Assembly (NCBI GenBank): GCA_945866095.1
Contig: CAMBGA010000009.1
Span: forward strand, 1 to 36,596
Length of the DNA: 36,596 nt
From: Spirosoma fluviale
Lineage (GTDB): Bacteria; Bacteroidota; Bacteroidia; Cytophagales; Spirosomataceae
Direction of reading: 5' to 3'
Every line of letters starts with the position of its first letter. Positions within the stretch are counted from its first letter, which is position 1. Positions 16,412-24,236 of this stretch are shown in pieces. The notes below the pieces were generated by a model. It was not told the origin of the DNA. It worked only from the letters and a program-made list of their open reading frames with translations, and ran no database searches. A program made the position numbers and the translations under genes.

Positions 16412-16753
16412 TTACCTAATCGCCTCAATCCCCCTCGTTCTTGTCCTAATCCTAATCGCATCTTGGACATCATAAACAAAGATTTTTCCATCTCCCGTAT
16501 TTCCTTCCGAGGCATTGTCTAAGATGACACTCAAGCATTTTTCTAGGTTTTCATCGCTGACCACACAAATGATCATGATTTTTGGCAACAGGATTAATGA
16601 CTTTTCGGTACCCCGATAAATCTCTGAATAGCCTTGTTGTAAACCGGCTCCCCGAACGGGAACAACAGTCATGCAAGGAATATTGGCATCGATCAAGCCC
16701 TTTTGAATAGCTTTTAATTTCGATGGTTTTACAATGGCTTCTACCTTTTTCAT
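16412..16753 (-). CDS. glnK: P-II family nitrogen regulator
   Basis: A 113-residue PII signalling protein that senses ATP/ADP and 2-oxoglutarate and controls ammonium transport. It aligns without gaps to E. coli GlnB/GlnK at the N-terminus (KKVEAIVKPSKL). The T-loop reads GLQQGYSEIYRGTEKS: Tyr46 is kept but position 51, the uridylylated tyrosine in proteobacteria, is Lys. The B-loop TGDGKIFV is intact, so nucleotide binding is expected. It lies 18 bp downstream of the amt gene, the classic pairing, implying that it blocks the transporter under nitrogen excess. Its last two codons and stop coincide with a unit of the neighbouring repeat array. Confidence 0.93.
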   Translation of the reverse strand: MKKVEAIVKPSKLKAIQKGLIDANIPCMTVVPVRGAGLQQGYSEIYRGTEKSLILLPKIMIICVVSDENLEKCLSVILDNASEGNTGDGKIFVYDVQDAIRIRTRTRGIEAIR

Positions 16754-16771
16754 ATCTAATTTTTTTAGCTA

Positions 16772-18025
16772 TTATTCAAATGTTGTGTATGATTCTACCC
16801 CAAATTCAACCGCATCAATACCCGCAGATTCTGCTTTGTGACTTAGCCTAATTCCCATCGTCGCTTTTAGTACTTTAAAAATGGTAAAAGTAAGAACAAA
16901 TGAGAATACACTGATGACGGCGACCCCTATAAATTGAATGAGTAATTGGCCCGTTTCTCCCGTGATTAATAAGCCATTTTTTTCGGAAAATAAACCTACT
17001 GCAATCGTCCCAAAGAAACCATTTATTCCATGAACAGCAATGGCTCCTACTGGATCATCTATTTTCAAGTTGTCAATGATGACCACGGCCATGTCCACTA
17101 AAGTGCCAGCAACCAATCCGATGACTAATGCACTGTTTGCGCTAACCACATTACATCCAGCTGTTATGGCCACTAAACCGGCCAATACGCCATTGATCAC
17201 CATGGTGATATCTACTTTTTTGTACCGTAAAAAAGTATAACAGATCGTTGAAATTCCTCCTGCAGCTGAAGCTAAAAATGTATTTGTAGCTACTGAACCA
17301 ATTAATTCCCATTTGCCAACAGCCCCTAAAGTGGAACCAGGATTAAATCCGAACCAACCAAACCACAACATAAATGCACCCACGGCTGATAAAGTTAGAT
17401 TATGTCCCGGGATGGCGTTAATACTCCCATCTTCATTGTATTTTCCTAATCTAGGCCCCAAAACGATGGCACCTGCTAAGGCTGCAAAACCACCCATGGC
17501 ATGAACAGCGGTAGAACCTGCAAAGTCATTAAAGCCTTGCACGGCTAACCAACCGTTTGGATTCCATACACATTGGGCGGCCAATGGATACATCACGGCG
17601 CAAAATATCGTTACAAAAACGGCATATGACCACATTTTCATTCTTTCGGCTACTCCACCAGAAACAATGGAAATGGCGGCAATCGCAAAGCCCATTTGGA
17701 TAAACCAAAATAGACTATTGGAAATGGTCAATCCTAATCCTAAATCTTCTTTTGTTATTCCAAAATCGAAAGCCCAATATCCATTTGACTTACCATAAGC
17801 AATTCCAAATCCGACTAAATAAAAGGCGACACCTCCAAACAGGATGTCAATCATTACTTTGGCTATAATACTGACCGCATTTTTAGATCGGACAAATCCC
17901 GCTTCTAAAAGAGCAAATCCACCTTCCATTTGGAAGATTAATGCCGCACAAATGGCGACCCAAACTGTGTCAATAGCGTGTGTTAGTTCAACTTGCTGAG
18001 CAGCAAGCGTGGCAGTTTCATTCAT
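16772..18025 (-). CDS. amt: ammonium transporter, Amt family
   Basis: A 417-residue inner-membrane channel for ammonium with the usual eleven or so hydrophobic segments. Diagnostic residues are present: Asp167 (FNDFAGSTAVH), the twin pore histidines His175 and His332 (IAVHGINGFFG), and the signature FMLWFGWFGFNPGS. It has no cleavable signal, as in many Amt proteins outside E. coli. It is transcribed with the PII gene downstream, so is likely regulated by nitrogen status at both transcript and protein level. The C-terminus is short and has no extra kinase or signalling domain. Confidence 0.95.
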   Translation of the reverse strand: MNETATLAAQQVELTHAIDTVWVAICAALIFQMEGGFALLEAGFVRSKNAVSIIAKVMIDILFGGVAFYLVGFGIAYGKSNGYWAFDFGITKEDLGLGLTISNSLFWFIQMGFAIAAISIVSGGVAERMKMWSYAVFVTIFCAVMYPLAAQCVWNPNGWLAVQGFNDFAGSTAVHAMGGFAALAGAIVLGPRLGKYNEDGSINAIPGHNLTLSAVGAFMLWFGWFGFNPGSTLGAVGKWELIGSVATNTFLASAAGGISTICYTFLRYKKVDITMVINGVLAGLVAITAGCNVVSANSALVIGLVAGTLVDMAVVIIDNLKIDDPVGAIAVHGINGFFGTIAVGLFSEKNGLLITGETGQLLIQFIGVAVISVFSFVLTFTIFKVLKATMGIRLSHKAESAGIDAVEFGVESYTTFE

Positions 18026-18056
18026 GATTTTGTTTCGTATATAATGCTTATTGTTA

Positions 18057-18064
18057 CAAAACTA
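18057..18064 (-). promoter_or_regulatory. -7 promoter element of amt-glnK
   Basis: CAAAACTA on the plus strand is TAGTTTTG on the minus strand, fitting TAnnTTTG. It lies 31 bp before the amt start codon at 18025. No clear -33 element. Confidence 0.5.
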
Positions 18065-18125
18065 AAAAAGGATTTGGATTTACATACATTTTAAGTAAAC
18101 TTTAAGAAAACTAAACCAATAAATT

Positions 18126-19772
18126 ATGAAAGCAAGTCGACGCGATTTCATTCAATCTTTGGGCCTCGGCTCAGCAAGTTTAAGCCTAGGGCAGTATAAT
18201 AGTTATTCAAAGGATTCAAAAGCTGTTTCTTTAGATGACCAACAATTATTTGTTGGAGATAATATAGCGGTAGCCAATACCCAGTATGGAAAAGTTCGTG
18301 GATATATTTTACGAGGCATTCATACATTTTTAGGAATTCCGTATGGCGCGGATACGTCAGGTAGCAATCGCTTTATGCCGCCTCAAAAACCTAATCCATG
18401 GACCGAAACTCGTCCTGCAGTTTGGTGGGGAAATACAGCTCCACAAATCATGGATAATCGATATGCAAACCAATATGCTTCTTTTGTAGATCATTGGAAT
18501 TATGATGATGTTTCAGAAGATTGTTTGCGTGTAAATGTGTGGACTCCTGCTTTGGATCAGAAAAAAAGACCTGTCATTTTGTGGTTGCACGGGGGTGGCT
18601 ATACGAATGGGAATGCCGTAGAGCAAGATGGTTACCATGGGGAAAATCTTTCGAGGTTTGGTGATGTCGTATTTTGTTCCATTAATCACCGCTTAGGCGC
18701 CTTAGGTTATAGCCAGCTTTCTGCTGCGGGAGGTCATCCTGCTTCAGGAAATGTGGGTAATTTAGATATGGTCGCTTCTTTGGAATGGATCAGAGATAAT
18801 ATTTCAAATTTTGGCGGCGATTCAGGTAATGTCACCATTATTGGGCAATCCGGTGGAGGTGCAAAAGTGACCACTTTGATGAATATGCCATCTGCCAAAG
18901 GATTGTTTCATAAAGCCGTTGCTTTAAGTGGAAGTTCATTGAGTGGTACCAACAAAGAATTTGCTGAGAAAGTTGGACTTAAAATTATGGAAGAAGCTGG
19001 TTTGAAACCAGGCGATATCAAAGGCTTACAAAAGTTGACCTGGAGAGAATATATCGACATTGCCAACAAAGCCGCCGCTAAAATGGGGGATGAGGCTAAA
19101 CGAATGAACATTGCCAGAGCAGGTTTTTCACCTGTAGGCGATGGTCAATATTTAGCCTCAGGTGAATTCTTTAAGGATTCGTCTCATTTTTCAGCCGACA
19201 TTCCTTTATTAATTAACACAACTTTTCATGAACAATCTCCTTCTAGGACAGACTCAAGTCTTGAAAAAATAAATTTGTCAGGTGTTAAAGAAAAGTTGAG
19301 GTCAAGGTTTGCAGACCAAACGGATAAAATAGTAGATGCCTATGCTCAAAATTTCCCTGAGGCCAAGCCAGTTGAAATTTGGGCTTTAATTAATTCAAAT
19401 AGAAAAAATGCCATCGCAACCGCCAATGTCAAGGCCGGACAGAAAAAAGCTCCCGTGTATGTTTCTTGGTTCGGTTGGCAGCCACCGTTATTTGACAGCA
19501 GAATGCGTGCTTTCCATTGCGATGACATTTGCTTTTGGTTTTATAATACGGATTTAATGCTAACGCATACTGGAGGTGGTAAACGTCCAAGGGCCTTATC
19601 CGACAAGATGGCAAAAAGCTTTTTGAATTTTGCTAGAACTGGAAATCCCAATGGCGGTGGATTGCCTAATTGGAAGCCTTATACGGCTGAAAAGGGGGAG
19701 ACCATGGTATTAAACGATCAATCAATGCTTGCTTTAGATCCCGATCGTGAGGCAAGACAATCTTTAGGATAA
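18126..19772 (+). CDS. carboxylesterase family protein with Tat signal
   Basis: A 548-residue type-B carboxylesterase/lipase-fold enzyme that hydrolyses carboxylic esters. Twin-arginine signal at the N-terminus (SRRDFIQSLGLG). Family landmarks: FLGIPYG, EDCLRVNVWTP, the oxyanion-hole segment LWLHGGGYTNG, and the nucleophile elbow IGQSGGG with Ser242. A later His (AFHCDDICFWF) and an acidic residue near HEQSPS fit the rest of the triad. Export implies action on external esters, perhaps acyl groups on glycans, given the hexosaminidase gene 7 bp downstream. Probable first gene of a six-gene operon. The exact substrate is unknown. Confidence 0.85.
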   Translation: MKASRRDFIQSLGLGSASLSLGQYNSYSKDSKAVSLDDQQLFVGDNIAVANTQYGKVRGYILRGIHTFLGIPYGADTSGSNRFMPPQKPNPWTETRPAVWWGNTAPQIMDNRYANQYASFVDHWNYDDVSEDCLRVNVWTPALDQKKRPVILWLHGGGYTNGNAVEQDGYHGENLSRFGDVVFCSINHRLGALGYSQLSAAGGHPASGNVGNLDMVASLEWIRDNISNFGGDSGNVTIIGQSGGGAKVTTLMNMPSAKGLFHKAVALSGSSLSGTNKEFAEKVGLKIMEEAGLKPGDIKGLQKLTWREYIDIANKAAAKMGDEAKRMNIARAGFSPVGDGQYLASGEFFKDSSHFSADIPLLINTTFHEQSPSRTDSSLEKINLSGVKEKLRSRFADQTDKIVDAYAQNFPEAKPVEIWALINSNRKNAIATANVKAGQKKAPVYVSWFGWQPPLFDSRMRAFHCDDICFWFYNTDLMLTHTGGGKRPRALSDKMAKSFLNFARTGNPNGGGLPNWKPYTAEKGETMVLNDQSMLALDPDREARQSLG

Positions 19773-19779
19773 TTAATTT

Positions 19780-21675
19780 ATGAAGTATATATTATTAGCT
19801 TTCATGTGTTTGACATCCTTTGTTTTTAGGGGTCAAACACCTTCCATTATCCCCATTCCTTTAAAGGCTGAATACCCAAAAGGATTTTATTCTTTGCCTT
19901 CCGCCTTGACTTTGTCGGGACCTAATGTACCCACCTTACAAGTGGCGTTCAAGGTATTTTCTGAGAAACTTAAAAAGTCAACGGGATATAAATTGTCTTG
20001 GATTGATGGGAATAAGGCCAACGCTAACATTCGGTTTGTGTTAAATAAGTCATTTGATTCATCCTTGGGCAAAGAAGGCTATCGCCTGCAAGTGAATAAG
20101 AATGGGGTTCAAATTTCGTCGAATAATCCTGTTGGTTTGTTTTATGGAATTCAAACGTTAGGCCAATTATTACCCAAGGAAATAGAGTCTAAAACATTTA
20201 TTGCCGGTATTTCGTGGAAAATTCCTTTTGCTGATATTCAGGATACGCCAAGATTCGCTTGGCGCGGAATGATGTTTGACGTAGCGAGACATTTCTTTAC
20301 TAAGGATCAAGTCAAGCAATTTATTGACGAAATGGTTGCCTATAAATATAATTTATTGCACCTGCATTTGACCGATGATGAAGGCTGGCGCATCGAGATA
20401 AAATCATTCCCTAATTTGACTAAAAAGGGTGCTTTTAATGTGAAGAAAATAGGACGATTTACGGAATTTTCTAAACCGGAGCCCAATGAACCTCGCGATT
20501 TTGGTGGCTTTTTCACGCAAGATGACATACGGGAATTGGTCAAATATGCCAAAGAGCGATTTGTCGATATCATGCCTGAAATAGATGTGCCAGGACATTC
20601 TATGGCCGCTGTGGCTTCATATCCAGAACTTTCATGCACACCTGAGGCCGTAAATTACCAAGTTATTTCGGGGGAACCTTTTATTGATTGGTCTACCAAT
20701 CATGCCGTTGCTTTACAGGATAATACCCTATGCCCGGCGAATGAAAAAGTGTATACTTTTTTGGACAAGGTTTTTGGCGAAGTAGCTGAATTATTCCCCT
20801 TTGAATATATGCATATGGGTGGAGATGAATGTCCCAAAAATTATTGGGATAAAAATCCTCAAATTCAAGCCTTACGAATCAAGGAGGGTTTAGCGAATTC
20901 TCAAGAAGTTCAAGCCTATTTTACGCGCCGATTAGAGAAAATCATTACTTCAAAAGGAAAGAAAATGATGGGTTGGGATGAGATTTTGGAAGGGGGAGGA
21001 TTGCCAAAAAATACTGCAGTTATGTCTTGGAGAGGAATTAAAGGGGGTATTCAGGCGGCAAATGATGGACATCAGGTCGTTATGACACCCAACTCAAATG
21101 TGTATCTCGATTTAATGCAAGGCGATGGAATTATTGAACCACCTGTATATGAAACGGTTCGCTTAAAAAATTCTTATGATTTCAATCCGGTGCCTGAAGG
21201 CGTCAATGCTGCATTAATTAAAGGGGGCCAAGCAAATTTATGGTCAGAGCAATTGTTTACTTATCGACATCTTCAATATATGTTGTATCCTCGGGCTTGG
21301 GCTGTGGCTGAAGATTTGTGGTCTGCCAACGAGAATAAAAATTGGAATAATTTTATTGGCCGAGTTGAAAACCATTTTGAACGATCTGATGTAGCTGAGA
21401 TTAAATATGCTCGAAGCATGTATGATCCTATCTTTAAATTTTCTAAAACGGCAAAGGGAGAAATACAGGTAGATTTGAAGGCGGAAGTAGATAACATTTC
21501 ATTTCACTATAGTTTTGATCATTCATTGCCTGACCATTATTATCCTGCTGCATTAGGGATTATCACTGTGCCCAAAGATGCCGTTGAAATGCGCGTGATT
21601 AGTTATAGGGGTAAAAAACCTATGGGTCAAATGATTCGCTTTCCTATTTCTGACATGTTAAAAAGAATAAAATAA
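19780..21675 (+). CDS. beta-N-acetylhexosaminidase, GH20
   Basis: A 631-residue exported hydrolase removing terminal GlcNAc or GalNAc from glycans, using the substrate acetamido group in catalysis. Signal peptide at residues 1-19 (no lipobox Cys). An N-terminal GH20b-type domain includes the segment GYRLQVNKNGVQISSNNPVG; the TIM-barrel catalytic domain follows (FAWRGMMFDVARHF, LHLHLTDDEGWRIEIKSFP). The catalytic pair Asp349-Glu350 lies in HMGGDECPKNYW. The C-terminus carries WANLWSEQ-like residues (QANLWSEQ) of the barrel end plus a roughly 80-residue extension. Its stop codon overlaps madL by one base. Confidence 0.93.
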   Translation: MKYILLAFMCLTSFVFRGQTPSIIPIPLKAEYPKGFYSLPSALTLSGPNVPTLQVAFKVFSEKLKKSTGYKLSWIDGNKANANIRFVLNKSFDSSLGKEGYRLQVNKNGVQISSNNPVGLFYGIQTLGQLLPKEIESKTFIAGISWKIPFADIQDTPRFAWRGMMFDVARHFFTKDQVKQFIDEMVAYKYNLLHLHLTDDEGWRIEIKSFPNLTKKGAFNVKKIGRFTEFSKPEPNEPRDFGGFFTQDDIRELVKYAKERFVDIMPEIDVPGHSMAAVASYPELSCTPEAVNYQVISGEPFIDWSTNHAVALQDNTLCPANEKVYTFLDKVFGEVAELFPFEYMHMGGDECPKNYWDKNPQIQALRIKEGLANSQEVQAYFTRRLEKIITSKGKKMMGWDEILEGGGLPKNTAVMSWRGIKGGIQAANDGHQVVMTPNSNVYLDLMQGDGIIEPPVYETVRLKNSYDFNPVPEGVNAALIKGGQANLWSEQLFTYRHLQYMLYPRAWAVAEDLWSANENKNWNNFIGRVENHFERSDVAEIKYARSMYDPIFKFSKTAKGEIQVDLKAEVDNISFHYSFDHSLPDHYYPAALGIITVPKDAVEMRVISYRGKKPMGQMIRFPISDMLKRIK

Positions 21676-22043
21676 TGGTAATTTATGGAGTTTCATTTTT
21701 AGGGGCATGTTATATTCTGGGCCAATTATTAGGTGAATTTTTAGCCAAATGGATTGGTGTTAAAGCTAATGTTGGGGGTGTAGGTTTTGCCATGCTTTTT
21801 TTGATTTTAGCGCATGATTATTTCAACAAACGAAATTTTTTTTCCGCTGAAGCGGAAAAAGGGATTTTGTTTTGGAGTCAAATGTATATTCCGGTTATTG
21901 TGGCCATGTCAGCTACTCAAAATGTTGTTGTGGCACTGGATTCTGGTTTATTAGCCATTTTCGCTGGAGTTATCCCTGTTTTTATGTGCTTTGCCTGTAT
22001 TCCTTTATTGGTCAAATTAACTAAATCGCCCTCAATCGACTAA
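21675..22043 (+). CDS. madL: malonate transporter subunit MadL
   Basis: A 122-residue membrane protein with about four hydrophobic segments. The sequence (GVSFLGACYILGQLLGEFLAK at the start, then GGVGFAMLFLILAHDY and MYIPVIVAMSATQNVV) matches the small MadL subunit of the sodium-dependent malonate importer MadLM. It is translationally coupled to the upstream hexosaminidase gene (TAATG) and to madM 1 bp downstream. No malonate decarboxylase or malonyl-CoA synthetase lies in the window, so real malonate transport is not shown by context; another small dicarboxylate or glycan-derived acid is possible. Confidence 0.85.
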   Translation: MVIYGVSFLGACYILGQLLGEFLAKWIGVKANVGGVGFAMLFLILAHDYFNKRNFFSAEAEKGILFWSQMYIPVIVAMSATQNVVVALDSGLLAIFAGVIPVFMCFACIPLLVKLTKSPSID

Positions 22044-22044
22044 T

Positions 22045-22803
22045 ATGGAAATTCTGCTTAATTTTTTTGAAAAGAATGGGTTGATTGTTGCCTTTGTGGC
22101 GGTTGGCGTGATCAGTTATTTGGGTTTTTTAATTTCTAAGTATGTTTTGAATAACAAGATTCCTGGCGCAGCAGTTTCTATTTTGCTAGGTTTAATTGTA
22201 GCTTATTTTTCAGGATTGCATACGGGCGGATCAAAAGGAATCGCCGACATTTCAATTTTCTCAGGAATGTCATTGTTAGGGGGTTCTATGTTTAGGGATT
22301 TTGCCATTGTATCTACGGCGATGGGTGCGAGTTTTATGTTGATTCGCCAAACAGGTTTAGCCGGAGCCATTGCTTTAGTTTTAGGAACAACGGTTTCATT
22401 TGTTGGCGGTTCAGTGATTGCGATGTTTTTTGGCTATCATGATGCTAAAAGTATAGCCACGATTGGAGCAGGCGCTTGTACTTTTATCGTAGGTCCAGTG
22501 ACTGGGGCCGCTTTGCAAGCTAGTTCAGAGGTAATTGCGTTAAGCATTGCTACAGGAGTTGTTAAATCTATTTTTGTCACGATTTCTACCCCATTTATAG
22601 CCCCTTATATTGGCTTAAATAATGCGCATAGCGCGATGATTTATGGGGGAATGATGAGTACCACCTCAGGTGTTTCTGCTGGTCTTGCGGCTACAGACAC
22701 TAAATTAGTTCCCTATGGCGCATTAACAGCTACTTTTGCAACCGGGATGGGTTGCCTTTTATGTCCATCCGTATTTTATTTAATTTTAGAAAAAATCCTA
22801 TGA
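22045..22803 (+). CDS. madM: malonate transporter subunit MadM
   Basis: A 252-residue polytopic membrane protein with roughly eight hydrophobic segments, matching the large subunit MadM of the MadLM malonate:sodium symporter. Typical stretches are GLIVAFVAVGVISYLGF near the start, SIFSGMSLLGGSMFRDFAI, and GGMMSTTSGVSAGLAATD. The gene follows madL by one base and overlaps the next start in ATGA. Its place inside a glycan-degradation operon is unusual for this family. Confidence 0.87.
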   Translation: MEILLNFFEKNGLIVAFVAVGVISYLGFLISKYVLNNKIPGAAVSILLGLIVAYFSGLHTGGSKGIADISIFSGMSLLGGSMFRDFAIVSTAMGASFMLIRQTGLAGAIALVLGTTVSFVGGSVIAMFFGYHDAKSIATIGAGACTFIVGPVTGAALQASSEVIALSIATGVVKSIFVTISTPFIAPYIGLNNAHSAMIYGGMMSTTSGVSAGLAATDTKLVPYGALTATFATGMGCLLCPSVFYLILEKIL

Positions 22804-23576
22804 AAAAATTTCTCCTTGCCTTCGCGCTTCTTTTTTTAAGTCTTCAAATTTTTGCTCAAGGTGTTTTTGAAAAAAAATCCTTTGTGAATGAGGCAGGTCA
22901 AAGTTTGTCCTATCAGATTTTATTTCCTGTTAATTATGATCCCTCTATTAAATATCCTGTTGTCCTTGTTCTACATGGTGCAGGTGAACGAGGGGATGAT
23001 AATGTGGCACAAATGAAATATGGTACCCAGGTTTTTTTGAATCCTGATAACCAACAAAAATTTCCGGCGATTGTCATTTTTCCTCAATGTCCCAAAGATT
23101 CCTATTGGTCTTCAGTGAAAATTGATCGTACGCAAAAGCCAACGTTATTTGTTTTCGACTATTCCCAAAATATCAATTGGCCTTTACAATCCGCCATTGA
23201 TTTGGTTAAAAGTTTGGTTAAATCGAAAGTTGCCGATAAAAAACGTTTATACATCATGGGCTTATCGATGGGTGGCATGGGGACCATGGAAGCTGTTTCA
23301 AGAAATCCAAAAATGTTTGCCGCTGCCATCCCAATTTGTGGTGGAGCGGACTTGACTTATGTGAAAAAGTATGCTAAAAAATTACCTCTTTGGGTGAATC
23401 ATGGAGATGCTGATTCAGTAGTTCCGGTGAAACATTCAAGGGAATTAGTGGCTGCCTTACAAGAGGCTGGAGCTAATGTGACGTATACGGAATATCCAGG
23501 GGTAAATCATAATTCATGGGATAATACCTTTGCTCAACCTACGCTACTTTCTTGGTTTTTCTCGTTTAAAAAATGA
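22800..23576 (+). CDS. predicted peptidase/esterase, alpha/beta hydrolase (COG4099-like)
   Basis: A 258-residue exported alpha/beta hydrolase. I placed the start at 22800 because ATGA there overlaps the madM stop by 4 bp and opens directly into a signal peptide (MKKFLLAFALLFLSLQIFAQ); the open frame extends 16 codons further up but without a signal. The oxyanion segment VLVLHGAGERGDDN is typical of COG4099. The triad is visible as Ser in MGLSMGGMG, Asp in NHGDADSVVP, and His in YPGVNHNSW. Such proteins often remove acetyl or feruloyl groups from polysaccharides. Which bond it cuts is unknown. Confidence 0.82.
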   Translation: MKKFLLAFALLFLSLQIFAQGVFEKKSFVNEAGQSLSYQILFPVNYDPSIKYPVVLVLHGAGERGDDNVAQMKYGTQVFLNPDNQQKFPAIVIFPQCPKDSYWSSVKIDRTQKPTLFVFDYSQNINWPLQSAIDLVKSLVKSKVADKKRLYIMGLSMGGMGTMEAVSRNPKMFAAAIPICGGADLTYVKKYAKKLPLWVNHGDADSVVPVKHSRELVAALQEAGANVTYTEYPGVNHNSWDNTFAQPTLLSWFFSFKK

Positions 23577-24229
23577 TTTTAAATCTTCTTGTCTCTTTAT
23601 TTCTACAGGTTTTTCCTGTGGGGATTTTTAATATTTCTGGTGCTAACACAGCTTCTACATCCAATTATTTATCTGTAAAAACGGGCTATGTCATGTCCTA
23701 TGATGGTGTCTCGGGGCGTGCTAATTGGGTTGCTTGGACGCTAGTGGGCGCTGATGTAGGTTCCGTTGCTCGCTCCAATAAGTTTATACAAGATGATAGT
23801 TTTCCAAGGTCATTTTATGTGGTTGACGAATCTGATTATAAATATACGGGTTATGACCGTGGGCATTTATGTAATTCAGAAGATCGAACGGCTACTGTAT
23901 TTTTAAACAGAGAAACATTTTTAATGTCCAATATGCTGCCCCAAACTCCTGAGTTGAATCGGGGTCCTTGGGAGCGTTTAGAGGCGTATTGTCGAAAATT
24001 GGCCCAAAGAGGGCAAAAGTTAGTTATTTATGCGGGGGCTATTGGGACTAAAGATGCTCTTGGGTCTACTAAAATGCCGATCCCAAAATATTGCTGGAAA
24101 GTCGTATACACACCAGAAAAGGTTTGGTGTATTTTATTTCCCAATGAAAAGACCTTGAATCCCAATTGGCAAACTTATGCCATTCCTCTAAGCCAGTTAA
24201 GTAAAATGACTGGCTATAAATTTCCTTGA
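23573..24229 (+). CDS. secreted DNA/RNA non-specific endonuclease (NUC1 family)
   Basis: A 218-residue nuclease of the beta-beta-alpha-metal group related to Serratia nuclease. The active-site motif is Asp95-Arg-Gly-His98 (YDRGHLCNSEDR); the downstream metal-binding Asn is in ELNRGPW. A hydrophobic N-terminus (MILNLLVSLFLQVFPVG) acts as a signal peptide or anchor. It would degrade external nucleic acids for phosphate and nitrogen. The ATGA start overlaps the previous stop by 4 bp, making it the last gene of the operon. Only 7 bp separate it from the convergent GH105 gene. Confidence 0.9.
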   Translation: MILNLLVSLFLQVFPVGIFNISGANTASTSNYLSVKTGYVMSYDGVSGRANWVAWTLVGADVGSVARSNKFIQDDSFPRSFYVVDESDYKYTGYDRGHLCNSEDRTATVFLNRETFLMSNMLPQTPELNRGPWERLEAYCRKLAQRGQKLVIYAGAIGTKDALGSTKMPIPKYCWKVVYTPEKVWCILFPNEKTLNPNWQTYAIPLSQLSKMTGYKFP

Positions 24230-24236
24230 AATTAAT

